Of a stretch of DNA of 36,425 bases, positions 16,291 through 23,741 are shown one piece after another. Source of the DNA: Clostridia bacterium (GTDB lineage: Bacteria > Bacillota > Clostridia > Oscillospirales > CAG-272). The notes under the pieces are model-generated. The model ran no database searches. It had not been told where the DNA came from and worked only from the letters and a program-made list of their open reading frames with translations. The stretch's first letter is position 1, and each line of letters opens with the position of its first letter. The position numbers and the translations under genes were made by a program. Location of the stretch: NCBI GenBank assembly GCA_017412045.1, contig JAFQOX010000005.1, forward strand, positions 1 through 36,425, given 5' to 3'.

Positions 16291-17085
16291 ATGATGGTAA
16301 ACGAATACCAAATCAAAAAAGAAATCTGCGAAATCGGTCAGAGAATTTACAACAAGGGCATGGTTGCTGCAAACGACGGTAACATCTCCGTAAAGATCGG
16401 TGAAAACGAATTCCTTTGCACGCCTACCGGTGTTTCCAAGGGCTTCATGACTCCCGAATTCATCTGTAAGGTTGACAGAAACGGTAAAGTGATTCAGGCA
16501 AACCAGGGCTTCAAGCCTTCCTCCGAAATCAAAATGCACATGAGAGTTTACAAGGAAAGACCTGACGTTCAGTCCGTCGTTCACGCGCATCCTCTCTACG
16601 CTACCAGCTTCGCGATCGCAGGCATTCCGCTCACCGAGCCGATCATGCCCGAAGCAGTTATCGCTCTCGGCTGCGTTCCGATCGCTGAATACGGTACTCC
16701 CTCCACCGAGGAAATTCCGGATGCAGTATCCAAGTACCTCCAGCACTACGATGCCGTTCTTCTCGAAAACCACGGCGCGCTTTCCTTCTCCGACTCCCTT
16801 CTCAACGCGTACTACAAGATGGAATCTCTTGAATTCTACGCACAGCTCCTTTACCAGTCCAGAGTTCTCGGCGGACCCAAGAGACTTTCCGAGGCTCAGG
16901 TTCAGAGACTTTACGAAATCCGCAGACAGTTCGGTCTCAAGGGTAAACACCCCGCAGACATCTGCCCCAACGCAAAAGCAGGCAAACCCAGCTGCCACGG
17001 CTGCGGCGGCTCTTGCGGCACCAAGGACAACGATGCGCTCGTTGCTGAAATCGCAAAGCGCGTAATGGAACAGTTGAACAAATAA
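16291..17085 (+). CDS. Class II aldolase (L-fuculose/L-rhamnulose-1-phosphate type) with encapsulation tail
   Basis: This zinc aldolase splits L-fuculose-1-phosphate or L-rhamnulose-1-phosphate into DHAP and L-lactaldehyde. The fold is clear from NDGNISVK, Glu79 in SSEIKMH, and the zinc ligands His98 and His100 (VVHAHP) and His161 (LENHG). At 264 aa it exceeds FucA (~215 aa). The extra C-terminus has a cysteine-glycine linker with Cys225, Cys235, Cys238 and Cys242, then an amphipathic helix DALVAEIAKRVMEQL that looks like a microcompartment encapsulation peptide. The ribosome site AGGAG lies 9 nt before the ATG. It is the first gene after the internal promoter. Confidence 0.92.
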   Translation: MMVNEYQIKKEICEIGQRIYNKGMVAANDGNISVKIGENEFLCTPTGVSKGFMTPEFICKVDRNGKVIQANQGFKPSSEIKMHMRVYKERPDVQSVVHAHPLYATSFAIAGIPLTEPIMPEAVIALGCVPIAEYGTPSTEEIPDAVSKYLQHYDAVLLENHGALSFSDSLLNAYYKMESLEFYAQLLYQSRVLGGPKRLSEAQVQRLYEIRRQFGLKGKHPADICPNAKAGKPSCHGCGGSCGTKDNDALVAEIAKRVMEQLNK

Positions 17086-17103
17086 TCGACGAGGTTTATC
17101 GCC

Positions 17104-17574
17104 ATGAATGAAAAGGAATTGGCAGCCGTTATCGACGCTGTGATTCGGGAAATGGCGGACGCTTCGGATATGACGCTGGATATGGCGCTCGCGCTGGCGG
17201 AGGCCGTTCGCAGGAAGGCTTCCGAGATCGGCGTAAAGGCTGTTGTCGCCGTTTCCAATCGGGGCGGAAACCCCGTGCTCGTTCAGTGTATGGACGATTC
17301 CTACATCGCAAGCTACGACATTGCTCTGAATAAGGCGTATACCTCCGTCGCGCTGAAAATGCCGACGTGTCAGTTGTCGGGGCTTGCAGGACCCGGTTCC
17401 TCGCTTTACGGGATCCAATTTACCAATCAGGGCAGAATTGTGATCTTCGGCGGAGGCGAGCCGCTCTGCAACCGAGAGGGCAAGATCATTGGCGCGATCG
17501 GTGTCAGCGGCGGAAGCGAAAGCGAGGATACCGCCCTTGCCGCTTACGGTAAGGAAATTTTTGAGAAAGGGTGA
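17104..17574 (+). CDS. PduO C-terminal-like / GlcG-HbpS family protein
   Basis: This 156-aa protein matches the GlcG/HbpS family, which includes the C-terminal domain of PduO. Visible features are LALAEAVRRKASEIGVKAVVAVSNRGG, DIALNKAYTSVALKMPT, and the glycine-rich end GAIGVSGGSESEDTALA. Relatives bind heme or a flavin/corrinoid-related ligand. The ATP:cobalamin adenosyltransferase domain of full PduO is absent, consistent with a B12-independent pathway. The first ~17 residues (EKELAAVIDAVIREM) form an amphipathic helix like an encapsulation peptide, so it is probably luminal. The ligand and role are unknown. Confidence 0.82.
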   Translation: MNEKELAAVIDAVIREMADASDMTLDMALALAEAVRRKASEIGVKAVVAVSNRGGNPVLVQCMDDSYIASYDIALNKAYTSVALKMPTCQLSGLAGPGSSLYGIQFTNQGRIVIFGGGEPLCNREGKIIGAIGVSGGSESEDTALAAYGKEIFEKG

Positions 17575-17581
17575 AGTAACC

Positions 17582-18790
17582 ATGGATATGAATTCCGTCA
17601 ATCTCGAGTTGATCATTCAGCAGGTGCTCGCAAATATGAAGAGCTCCGGGAATGCAGCTGAGAGCGTTGCTCCTGCCGCAGCTTCGATTCCGAAGACCGC
17701 GAAGGTGGCTATGCTCACAGGACTCGAAAAAATTGAAATCAAAGAGTACCCCATGCCCGAGGTCGGCGACGACGACGTTCTCGTCAAGGTTGAAGGCTGC
17801 GGCGTTTGCGGTACCGACGCTCACGAATACAAGCGCGACCCCTTCGGTCTGATCCCCGTCGCTCTCGGCCACGAAGGTACGGGCGAAATCGTCAAGATGG
17901 GTAAAAACGTAAAGAAGGACAGCGCGGGCAAGCCCCTCGCAGTCGGTGACAAGGTCGTTACCTGTATGATCTTCAAGGATAACCCCGATATCACCATGTA
18001 CGACCTCAACAAGCAGAACGTAGGCGGCGCTGACGTTTACGGTCTCCTTCCCGACGACGACGTACATCTCAACGGTTGGTTCTCCGACTACATCCTCGTC
18101 AGAGGCGGATCCACGATCTTCAACGTCAGCGATCTCGACCTCGACTCCAGAATCCTCATCGAGCCCTGCGCGGTACTGATCCACGCGGTTGAAAGAGCAA
18201 AGACCACCGGCATCCTCCGCTTCAACAGCAGAGTCGTCGTTCAGGGCTGCGGTCCGATCGGTCTGATCTGCATCGCCGTACTCAGAACCATGGGTATCGA
18301 AAACATCGTTGCGGTTGACGGTGAAGCAAAACGCCTTGCCTTTGCGAAGGAAATGGGCGCTACGCAGTCCGTAAACTTCAAGGATCACAAGGGCATCGAA
18401 GCCCTCTCCGAAGCTGTCAAGGACGCTTTCGGCGGCTACTACGCAGACTTCGCGTTCCAGTGCACCGGCTCCCCCGTTGCTCACGCGAACATCTATAAAT
18501 TCATCAGAAACGGCGGCGGTCTCTGCGAGCTCGGCTTCTTTATCAACGGCGGCGACGCAACGATCAACCCCCATTTCGATATCTGCTCCAAGGAAATCAC
18601 GACCGTCGGCTCCTGGGTATACACCCTCAGAGACTACGCGACCACCTTCGACTTCCTCAAGAGAGCAAAGGGCATCGGTCTCCCGATCGAAAAGCTCATC
18701 ACGCACAAATACCCGCTTGAAGAGATCAACGAGGCATTCGTTACCAACCTGAAGATGGAAGGCCTCAAGATCGCCGTCGTGAATAAATAA
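17582..18790 (+). CDS. Zinc-dependent alcohol dehydrogenase with N-terminal encapsulation peptide
   Basis: This medium-chain alcohol dehydrogenase (402 aa) probably reduces L-lactaldehyde to 1,2-propanediol and/or propanal to propanol, recycling NADH within the compartment. Residues 4-20 (SVNLELIIQQVLANMKS) form an encapsulation helix, followed by an Ala/Pro linker to residue ~40. Catalytic zinc ligands are Cys76 (GCGVCGTD), His97-Glu98 (GHEGTGE) and Glu194 nearby. The NAD-binding motif is VVVQGCGPIGLIC (218-230). The four-cysteine structural zinc loop usual in this family is not present. The start is ATG 17582, behind AAAGGGTGA, which overlaps the previous stop; the frame stays open further upstream only by chance. 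Confidence 0.9.
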   Translation: MDMNSVNLELIIQQVLANMKSSGNAAESVAPAAASIPKTAKVAMLTGLEKIEIKEYPMPEVGDDDVLVKVEGCGVCGTDAHEYKRDPFGLIPVALGHEGTGEIVKMGKNVKKDSAGKPLAVGDKVVTCMIFKDNPDITMYDLNKQNVGGADVYGLLPDDDVHLNGWFSDYILVRGGSTIFNVSDLDLDSRILIEPCAVLIHAVERAKTTGILRFNSRVVVQGCGPIGLICIAVLRTMGIENIVAVDGEAKRLAFAKEMGATQSVNFKDHKGIEALSEAVKDAFGGYYADFAFQCTGSPVAHANIYKFIRNGGGLCELGFFINGGDATINPHFDICSKEITTVGSWVYTLRDYATTFDFLKRAKGIGLPIEKLITHKYPLEEINEAFVTNLKMEGLKIAVVNK

Positions 18791-18807
18791 TAAGGGAGAA
18801 CCTTACT

Positions 18808-19122
18808 ATGGGAAAAGCCACGGGTATCATCGAGGTTTACGGTCTTGCCTGCGCGTTCGTTGCGTGTGACGCCGGATGCAAAGCGGCTGACGTGACCGTC
18901 GAAACCTTTGACAAAAATAAGCCCGGTAACGCTGATAAGCTTCCTGTTCCGTTGATCGTTTGCATCAAGTTCAGAGGCTCCGTTGACAGCGTCACCGCTG
19001 CGGTAGAGGCTGCGGCAAACGCGGCAAACCGCCTGACGGGTGTCGTTTCCTCGCATATCATCGCGAATACGGAAAGCGATACCGAATATATGCTGAAATT
19101 AAACGCATTTGATAAAAAATGA
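18808..19122 (+). CDS. Divergent BMC-H shell protein
   Basis: This single-domain shell protein (104 aa) starts with the BMC pattern ATGIIEVYGLACAFVACDAGCKAADV and ends with the usual helix and strand. Instead of the KIGSG pore loop of PduA it has a longer insert, ETFDKNKPGNADKLP, before the VCIKFRG strand, so its pore must differ in size and charge. It is the first of five BMC-H genes in a row and follows the alcohol dehydrogenase by 17 nt. A GGGAG site lies in the loop of a weak TAAGG/CCTTA hairpin. Confidence 0.88.
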   Translation: MGKATGIIEVYGLACAFVACDAGCKAADVTVETFDKNKPGNADKLPVPLIVCIKFRGSVDSVTAAVEAAANAANRLTGVVSSHIIANTESDTEYMLKLNAFDKK

Positions 19123-19130
19123 TTTTAAAA

Positions 19131-19146
19131 GCCGTCACAGGACGGC
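19131..19146 (+). promoter_or_regulatory. mRNA hairpin before a shell-protein ribosome site
   Basis: GCCGTC (19131-19136) and GACGGC (19141-19146) form a 6-bp GC stem with the loop ACAG, a few nucleotides before the GGAG ribosome site of the next gene. It is not followed by a T-run, so it is more likely a 5' stabiliser or processing site than a terminator. Confidence 0.5.
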
Positions 19147-19161
19147 GGAATGGAGATTGTT

Positions 19162-19440
19162 ATGGCAAGAGAAGCACTTGGCATGATTGAAACCAGAGGT
19201 CTCGTTGCAGCGATCGAAGCTGCCGACGCTATGGTAAAAGCCGCAGAAGTTGAATTGATCGGTACCGAAAAGATCGGTTCCGGACTCGTATCCGTTATGG
19301 TACGCGGTGACGTTGGCGCAGTAAAGGCTGCTACCGAAGCAGGCTCTGCCGCTGCAAGCAGACTCGGAGAAATCGTTGCAACCCACGTCATTCCGAGACC
19401 GCATTCTGACGTTGAAAAAATTCTTCCCGTTATTAAATAA
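19162..19440 (+). CDS. BMC-H shell protein, PduA/PduJ type (copy A)
   Basis: This is a canonical hexameric shell protein (92 aa) that tiles the facets of the compartment. It has [20 protein letters not shown], the pore loop KIGSG and the strand [17 protein letters not shown], all as in PduA/PduJ. The start is ATG 19162, behind GGAG; an in-frame ATG four codons earlier precedes that site. It differs at about nine positions from copies B and C downstream, which are nearly identical to each other. Confidence 0.96.
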   Translation: MAREALGMIETRGLVAAIEAADAMVKAAEVELIGTEKIGSGLVSVMVRGDVGAVKAATEAGSAAASRLGEIVATHVIPRPHSDVEKILPVIK

Positions 19441-19458
19441 TTTTAAGAGGATTTTACA

Positions 19459-19755
19459 ATGCAGGCGCTTGGTTTTGTTGAAATATCGGGCGTGACCGCG
19501 GCTGTTGATGCGCTCGATATCATGTGTAAGGCTGCGGAAGTAGAGTTCGTTACATGGGAACGCAAACTCGGCGGCAGATTGGTTACCATCATCGTCACGG
19601 GAAGCATTTCCGCCGTGACCGCGGCTGTGGAGAACGCAGACGCGATGGCGATCAAAAAGCCGGTAGCTACGGCGATTATCGCAAATCCTCACGAGGAAAC
19701 GCGCAGACTCGTTGAGCTCAGCGCTTCCAGATTGCAGAAGAAGGCTGACAAATAA
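19459..19755 (+). CDS. BMC-H shell protein with KLGGR pore
   Basis: This single-domain shell protein (98 aa) has the BMC fold pattern QALGFVEISGVTAAVDALDIM and VTIIVTGSISAVTAAVENA. The pore segment is RKLGGR rather than KIGSG, which places arginine and lysine beside the pore. The C-terminus extends into a charged helix ending KKADK. It interrupts the series of PduA-like copies, between A and B. It is probably a minor facet protein with its own transport selectivity; that is inferred. Confidence 0.9.
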   Translation: MQALGFVEISGVTAAVDALDIMCKAAEVEFVTWERKLGGRLVTIIVTGSISAVTAAVENADAMAIKKPVATAIIANPHEETRRLVELSASRLQKKADK

Positions 19756-19967
19756 GCCCCTCTGCGACCGAGGGCGGCGCTACGGCAGATTCAAAAAACG
19801 TAACACCGAAGGCGGGATCCGCAGGATCCGCGGGGCGGCGCAGGGCGCGCGTCCCCGTCCGGAAAAAGCGGAGCTCCGCGCAGACAAAAGCAAATACGCA
19901 AACCCGAACAAATCATGAATAAAAATGCGGCGGCATCCCACGGATGCCGCCCGAGAAGGAGAATATT
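19756..19967 (+). other. GC-rich spacer with stable hairpin inside the shell-gene cluster
   Basis: This 212-bp gap is unusually long and GC-rich for the operon. It contains tandem GGATCCGC motifs near 19816-19831 and a 10-bp perfect stem (19929-19938 with 19942-19951) with the 3-nt loop CAC, placed just before the AGAAGGAG site of copy B. No T-run follows, so it is not a terminator; it may be an RNase barrier or processing site that raises shell-protein mRNA stability. No convincing gene is present. Confidence 0.5.
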
Positions 19968-20246
19968 ATGGCATACGAAGCACTCGGAATGGTAGAAACC
20001 AGAGGTCTTGTTGCTGCAATCGAAGCAGCTGATGCAATGGTAAAGGCAGCAAACGTTGAACTCATCGGCACCGAAAAGATCGGCTCCGGATTGGTATCCG
20101 TTATGGTACGCGGCGACGTCGGCGCTGTTAAGGCAGCTACCGAAGCAGGCTCCGCAGCAGGCGCGAGACTCGGCGAGATCATTGCAACGCACGTAATTCC
20201 CAGACCTCACCCCGACGTTGAGAAGATTCTTCCCACGATCAAATAA
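19968..20246 (+). CDS. BMC-H shell protein, PduA/PduJ type (copy B)
   Basis: This canonical hexameric shell protein (92 aa) has the KIGSG pore and [15 protein letters not shown] strand. It differs from copy C at only three residues (positions 3, 82 and 90). The start ATG 19968 follows GAAGGAG at good spacing; an upstream in-frame ATG at 19944 lies inside the hairpin. Its near identity to copy C indicates a recent duplication or ongoing gene conversion, and extra gene dosage for the main facet protein. Confidence 0.96.
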   Translation: MAYEALGMVETRGLVAAIEAADAMVKAANVELIGTEKIGSGLVSVMVRGDVGAVKAATEAGSAAGARLGEIIATHVIPRPHPDVEKILPTIK

Positions 20247-20300
20247 GGAAGGCTTCCCTCTCAACCAATAAACAAAAAACTTTAAACGGAGGATAATACT

Positions 20301-20579
20301 ATGGCACTCGAAGCACTCGGAATGGTAGAAACCAGAGGACTCGTCGCTGCGATCGAAGCAGCCGACGCAATGGTAAAGGCGGCAAACGTTGAACTCATCG
20401 GCACCGAAAAGATCGGTTCCGGACTCGTATCCGTTATGGTACGCGGCGACGTCGGCGCTGTAAAGGCGGCTACCGAAGCAGGCTCCGCAGCAGGCGCAAG
20501 ACTCGGCGAGATCATTGCAACGCACGTAATCCCGAGACCCCACGCAGACGTAGAAAAAATTCTTCCCTCTATCAAATAA
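20301..20579 (+). CDS. BMC-H shell protein, PduA/PduJ type (copy C)
   Basis: This third PduA/PduJ-type facet protein (92 aa) has 89 of 92 residues identical to copy B. A strong GGAGGA site precedes the ATG. The 54-nt gap from copy B has no hairpin of note. An attenuator-like hairpin follows 17 nt after the stop, so this is the last gene before expression is expected to drop. Confidence 0.96.
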   Translation: MALEALGMVETRGLVAAIEAADAMVKAANVELIGTEKIGSGLVSVMVRGDVGAVKAATEAGSAAGARLGEIIATHVIPRPHADVEKILPSIK

Positions 20580-20596
20580 GCCGCAAGGCATCTCCT

Positions 20597-20655
20597 GTTT
20601 TCTGTGAGGGATTCACTGCGAATTTCTCACAGAAAACCATTTTTTGAAAGGAAAG
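20597..20655 (+). terminator. Terminator/attenuator between the facet and vertex genes
   Basis: A 12-bp perfect stem (20597-20608 with 20636-20647) encloses a 27-nt loop and is followed by about six T. It would stop part of the transcription before the EutN-like gene. The long loop makes it a moderate rather than strong terminator, which fits partial read-through into the remaining operon genes. Confidence 0.65.
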
Positions 20656-20674
20656 ATTTGCTTCTGAAAAAAGT

Positions 20675-20688
20675 AAATCGTACGATTT
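20675..20688 (+). promoter_or_regulatory. Perfect palindrome at the ribosome-site position of the vertex gene
   Basis: AAATCGTACGATTT is a 14-bp perfect palindrome ending 3 nt before the ATG at 20692. It occupies the place where a ribosome site is expected, and no GGAGG-like sequence is found there. In RNA it can form a 5-bp stem with a GUAC loop; in DNA it could bind a dimeric regulator. Confidence 0.6.
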
Positions 20689-20691
20689 GAA

Positions 20692-20958
20692 ATGTTTGTC
20701 GGAAAAGTGGTAGGAAGCATTGTTTCCACTCGTAAAAATGAAAAGCTCATCGGCAGTAAATTTATGATTGTCGAATCCGTCATGGACACAAGCAAGGAAC
20801 GGCTCGTGGCTGTTGACAACGTGGGCGCGGGCATCGGCGAAATCGTGCTCGTCGCAACGGGAAGCGCCGCAAGACTTTGCGGCAAAGCATCCGATGCACC
20901 CATCGATGCCGCTATCGTCGGTATCGTGGATGATGGTGTTGGATTGTCCGGTATGTAA
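20692..20958 (+). CDS. BMC-P vertex protein, EutN/CcmL type
   Basis: This pentameric vertex protein (88 aa) caps the 12 corners of the shell. The family pattern is clear: MFVGKVVGSIVSTRKNEKL, FMIVESV, VAVDNVGAGIGEIVLVATGSAAR and the C-terminal DAAIVGIVD. It is the only vertex gene in the locus. Unlike the BMC-H genes, it has no ribosome site within 20 nt of its ATG, where a palindrome lies instead, and an attenuator precedes it. Both would keep its yield low relative to the hexamers, as shell stoichiometry requires. Confidence 0.95.
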   Translation: MFVGKVVGSIVSTRKNEKLIGSKFMIVESVMDTSKERLVAVDNVGAGIGEIVLVATGSAARLCGKASDAPIDAAIVGIVDDGVGLSGM

Positions 20959-21017
20959 TCTCTTTTGTATACGGTGCGAAAACGCCGTATACTTCGTCGA
21001 AAGGCAAGGTCTTTGAT

Positions 21018-22346
21018 ATGAACTTTGATGAACTTGTTGCTTTGATTAAGCAAAACGGTATTGTCGGTGCAGGCGGTGCCGGATTCCCGACGTACGCGAA
21101 ACTGGACAAGCGCGCCGATACGATTATACTCAACTGTGCGGAATGCGAGCCTCTGCTGAAGCTTCACAGACAGCTTCTCGAGCGGTACGCTTACGAGATT
21201 CTCAGCACACTTGATTTAATTAAGAAAACAATAGGAGCAAAGAACGTCATTATCGGTGTCAAGGGCTCTTATACGGGAGCCATTGAGGCGATCGAGGAAT
21301 ACATTGCTTCTTTTGAAAATATCAGAATCCATAAATTGCGCGAAATGTATCCGGCGGGTGACGAAATCGTTTTGATTTATCAAACCACCGGACGCAGACC
21401 CCAGCCGGGCGCTCTGCCGATTTCGGTAGGCGTTACGGTATTCAACGTTGAAACGATCTACAACGTATATCAGGCTCTGAACGGTACGCCCGTGACGCAT
21501 AAATACGTGACGGTGGCAGGCGAGGTTCAAAATCCCGTTACCCTGCGCGTGCCGATCGGTATGTCCGTCAAGGATCTCGTCGCTCTCGCGGGCGGCGCAA
21601 CGGTGAAGGATCCCGCGTATCTGTTCGGAGGTCCCATGATGGGCAAGCTCGGCTCCCCGACCGCGCCCGTGACCAAGACCTTCAACGCGGTGATCGTTCT
21701 TCCCGCCGATCATCCCGTCGTTCAGAGAAAAAATACGAAAACTTCCATTGATTTGAAACGCGCAATGGCGGCGTGCTGTCAGTGCAGCTACTGTACTGAT
21801 CTTTGTCCGCGCCATTTGCTCGGCTATCCGATCAACCCTTCTGAATTTATGCGTGTCGTTTCGAATCACACGCCGTCCGATACGAAGCCGATCATCGACG
21901 GACTCTTCTGCAGCGGATGCGGACTCTGCGAGGCGTTTTCCTGCGGTCAGGGGCTTTCTCCCCGTATGCTGCTGGATGCCTTCAAGGTACAGCTCCGCAC
22001 GGCGGGCGTACAGGCGCCGAAGGATGCGCCCTTGCGCGACGTCAGCCCTGCGGTTGATTTCCGCAGCGTTCCCGTGAAGAGACTGACCGCCAGACTCGGA
22101 CTCACTCAGTACAATAAGACTGCGCCCATGGACGAGGATACGGTTCCGAGCCCCGCAAGGGTGAAGATCCTTCTCTCCCAGCATATCGGCGTTCCCGCCG
22201 TTCCCTGCGTGAAGAAGGGCGCGAACGTCCTGGAGGGACAGCTGATCGCTTCCGCCGCAGAAGGCAAGCTCAGCGTCAACATCCATTCCTCGGTGAAGGG
22301 ACGCGTGAAAGAAATTACCGATAAATTCATCATGATTGAACAATAA
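21018..22346 (+). CDS. PduS-like flavin/iron-sulfur oxidoreductase (RnfC/SLBB family)
   Basis: This 442-aa protein resembles PduS and RnfC. The N-terminus GIVGAGGAGFPTYAKL is the FMN/NADH-binding region, an SLBB segment lies around residues 160-210, and two [4Fe-4S] sites follow: Cys253, 256, 259 and 263, and Cys298, 301, 304 and 309. A barrel-sandwich-like tail ends the protein. In B12-dependent Pdu compartments PduS reduces cobalamin; here the dehydratase is B12-independent, so it more likely passes electrons from NADH to another acceptor, possibly through PduT, whose gene follows 14 nt later. The start has only a weak AAGG site. Confidence 0.92.
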   Translation: MNFDELVALIKQNGIVGAGGAGFPTYAKLDKRADTIILNCAECEPLLKLHRQLLERYAYEILSTLDLIKKTIGAKNVIIGVKGSYTGAIEAIEEYIASFENIRIHKLREMYPAGDEIVLIYQTTGRRPQPGALPISVGVTVFNVETIYNVYQALNGTPVTHKYVTVAGEVQNPVTLRVPIGMSVKDLVALAGGATVKDPAYLFGGPMMGKLGSPTAPVTKTFNAVIVLPADHPVVQRKNTKTSIDLKRAMAACCQCSYCTDLCPRHLLGYPINPSEFMRVVSNHTPSDTKPIIDGLFCSGCGLCEAFSCGQGLSPRMLLDAFKVQLRTAGVQAPKDAPLRDVSPAVDFRSVPVKRLTARLGLTQYNKTAPMDEDTVPSPARVKILLSQHIGVPAVPCVKKGANVLEGQLIASAAEGKLSVNIHSSVKGRVKEITDKFIMIEQ

Positions 22347-22360
22347 CGGAGGGAAAAACG

Positions 22361-22909
22361 ATGGCGAAAGCAATTGGCATGATCGAATATAAAACGGTTG
22401 CTTCCGGTATGACTGCCGCCGATCTCATGGTGAAAACCGCTGAAATCGATGTGATTGAAGCAAAAACCGTTTGTCCCGGTAAATATCTCGTTCTGGTTAC
22501 GGGCGATCTCAGCTCCGTCAAGGCTGCCGTAGACGCCGCAAGCGAGAAATTCCCGGATACCCTGATTGATAAATTCGTTCTCGGCAATCCGCATCCTTCC
22601 ATTCTGGGTGCGATTTACGGAACCAATGAAATCCTGAACAGAAATGCCCTCGGCATTCTGGAAACCTATACTGCCGCCTCCGCGATCGTCGCGGCGGATA
22701 TTACGGCAAAAACCGCGATCGTCGACCTCATCGAGCTCCGTCTCGCGAGAGGTATGTGCGGTAAATCTTATCTGCTCATCACGGGTGAGGTTGCCGCCGT
22801 TCAGATGGCGATCGACACGGCGAAGAACGATGCAGCCACAGACGGTATGTATCTCGACAGCTCCGTCATTGCAAGTCCCGATCCGAAGCTCTGGGATAGC
22901 ATTCTCTGA
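22361..22909 (+). CDS. PduT-like double-domain (BMC-T) shell protein with Fe-S cysteine
   Basis: This is a tandem BMC protein (182 aa) with two domains, starting AKAIGMIEYKTVASGM and ALGILETYTAASAIV, that trimerises into a pseudohexamer. Cys38, in KTVCPGK of the first pore loop, is at the same position as the cysteine that binds a pore [4Fe-4S] cluster in PduT. It is thus a candidate electron conduit through the shell, paired with the adjacent PduS. A GGAGGG site precedes it. It is the only BMC-T protein in the window. Confidence 0.94.
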   Translation: MAKAIGMIEYKTVASGMTAADLMVKTAEIDVIEAKTVCPGKYLVLVTGDLSSVKAAVDAASEKFPDTLIDKFVLGNPHPSILGAIYGTNEILNRNALGILETYTAASAIVAADITAKTAIVDLIELRLARGMCGKSYLLITGEVAAVQMAIDTAKNDAATDGMYLDSSVIASPDPKLWDSIL

Positions 22910-22929
22910 TCCAAAGAGAGGAACGGACC

Positions 22930-23688
22930 ATGCTGGCAATCGAAAGAAGAAATGCGATTCTCGCCAAATTGGCGACGGACGGCAAAGTAATCGTTTCGGA
23001 TTTGAGCACGGAATTCAACGTCACGGAGGAGACCATCCGCCGCGACCTTGAAAAGCTTGATAAAGAAGGACTCGCCAAAAAGACGTACGGCGGCGCGATC
23101 GTGTCGGAAACGCACGGTACGGATCTCCCGTTCAACGTCCGCAAACGCATGAACGCGAGCCTCAAGGAATCCATCGCGCAGAAGATCGCAGATCTGATCG
23201 GCGACGGCGATTCCCTGATCCTCGATGCGAGTACGACGGCGATCGGCGTCACGAAGTACATCAAGAACAGAGAAAATCTGACGCTTCTGACCAATTCCGT
23301 CGAAATCCTTCTGGACCTTGCCGATAAAAGCGGCTGGAATATCATTTCCACCGGAGGCAGGCTCAAAAACGGATCTCTTGCCCTTGTCGGCGCGCCGGCT
23401 GAGAAAATGATTCGCTCCTACCACGTTCATATTGCCGTATGCTCCTCAAAAGGCATTGATATGAATATGGGAGTCAGCGATTCCAACGAAGAGGATGCCC
23501 GGATCAAAGAGGCGATCTTTGCCGCGGCAGACAGAAAAATTTTGGCTATTGACAGTACGAAATTCAACAGACGTTCGTTCGTGAAGGTATTTTCCGTTTC
23601 GGATATTGATACCGTCGTGACGGACGCAAAGCCTTCGGATGAATGGATCGAATTTTTTGAGAAAAATCAAGTTGAATTGATCTATTGA
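22930..23688 (+). CDS. DeoR-family transcriptional regulator
   Basis: This 252-aa repressor has an N-terminal winged helix-turn-helix (residues 1-57) with the DeoR signature VSDLSTEFNVTEETIRRDLEKLDKEGL split over the recognition region, and a C-terminal sugar-phosphate sensor domain with LILDASTTA and TGGRLKNGSLALVG. It lies inside the operon it probably controls. A phosphorylated sugar such as fuculose-1-phosphate or rhamnulose-1-phosphate is a reasonable inducer. Possible sites are the inverted repeat at 16222-16244 and the repeated motif upstream of 11893; none is proven. Confidence 0.93.
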   Translation: MLAIERRNAILAKLATDGKVIVSDLSTEFNVTEETIRRDLEKLDKEGLAKKTYGGAIVSETHGTDLPFNVRKRMNASLKESIAQKIADLIGDGDSLILDASTTAIGVTKYIKNRENLTLLTNSVEILLDLADKSGWNIISTGGRLKNGSLALVGAPAEKMIRSYHVHIAVCSSKGIDMNMGVSDSNEEDARIKEAIFAAADRKILAIDSTKFNRRSFVKVFSVSDIDTVVTDAKPSDEWIEFFEKNQVELIY

Positions 23689-23741
23689 GAGATTCCATCC
23701 CCATCCGATTGAAAAATACGTAAAGAAGGAGCTTATATAAC

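Noticed and set aside
18837..20591. Minus-strand frames through the BMC-H genes
   Set aside because: They are shadows of the repeated shell genes; their repeated peptides follow from the paralogous plus-strand sequence.
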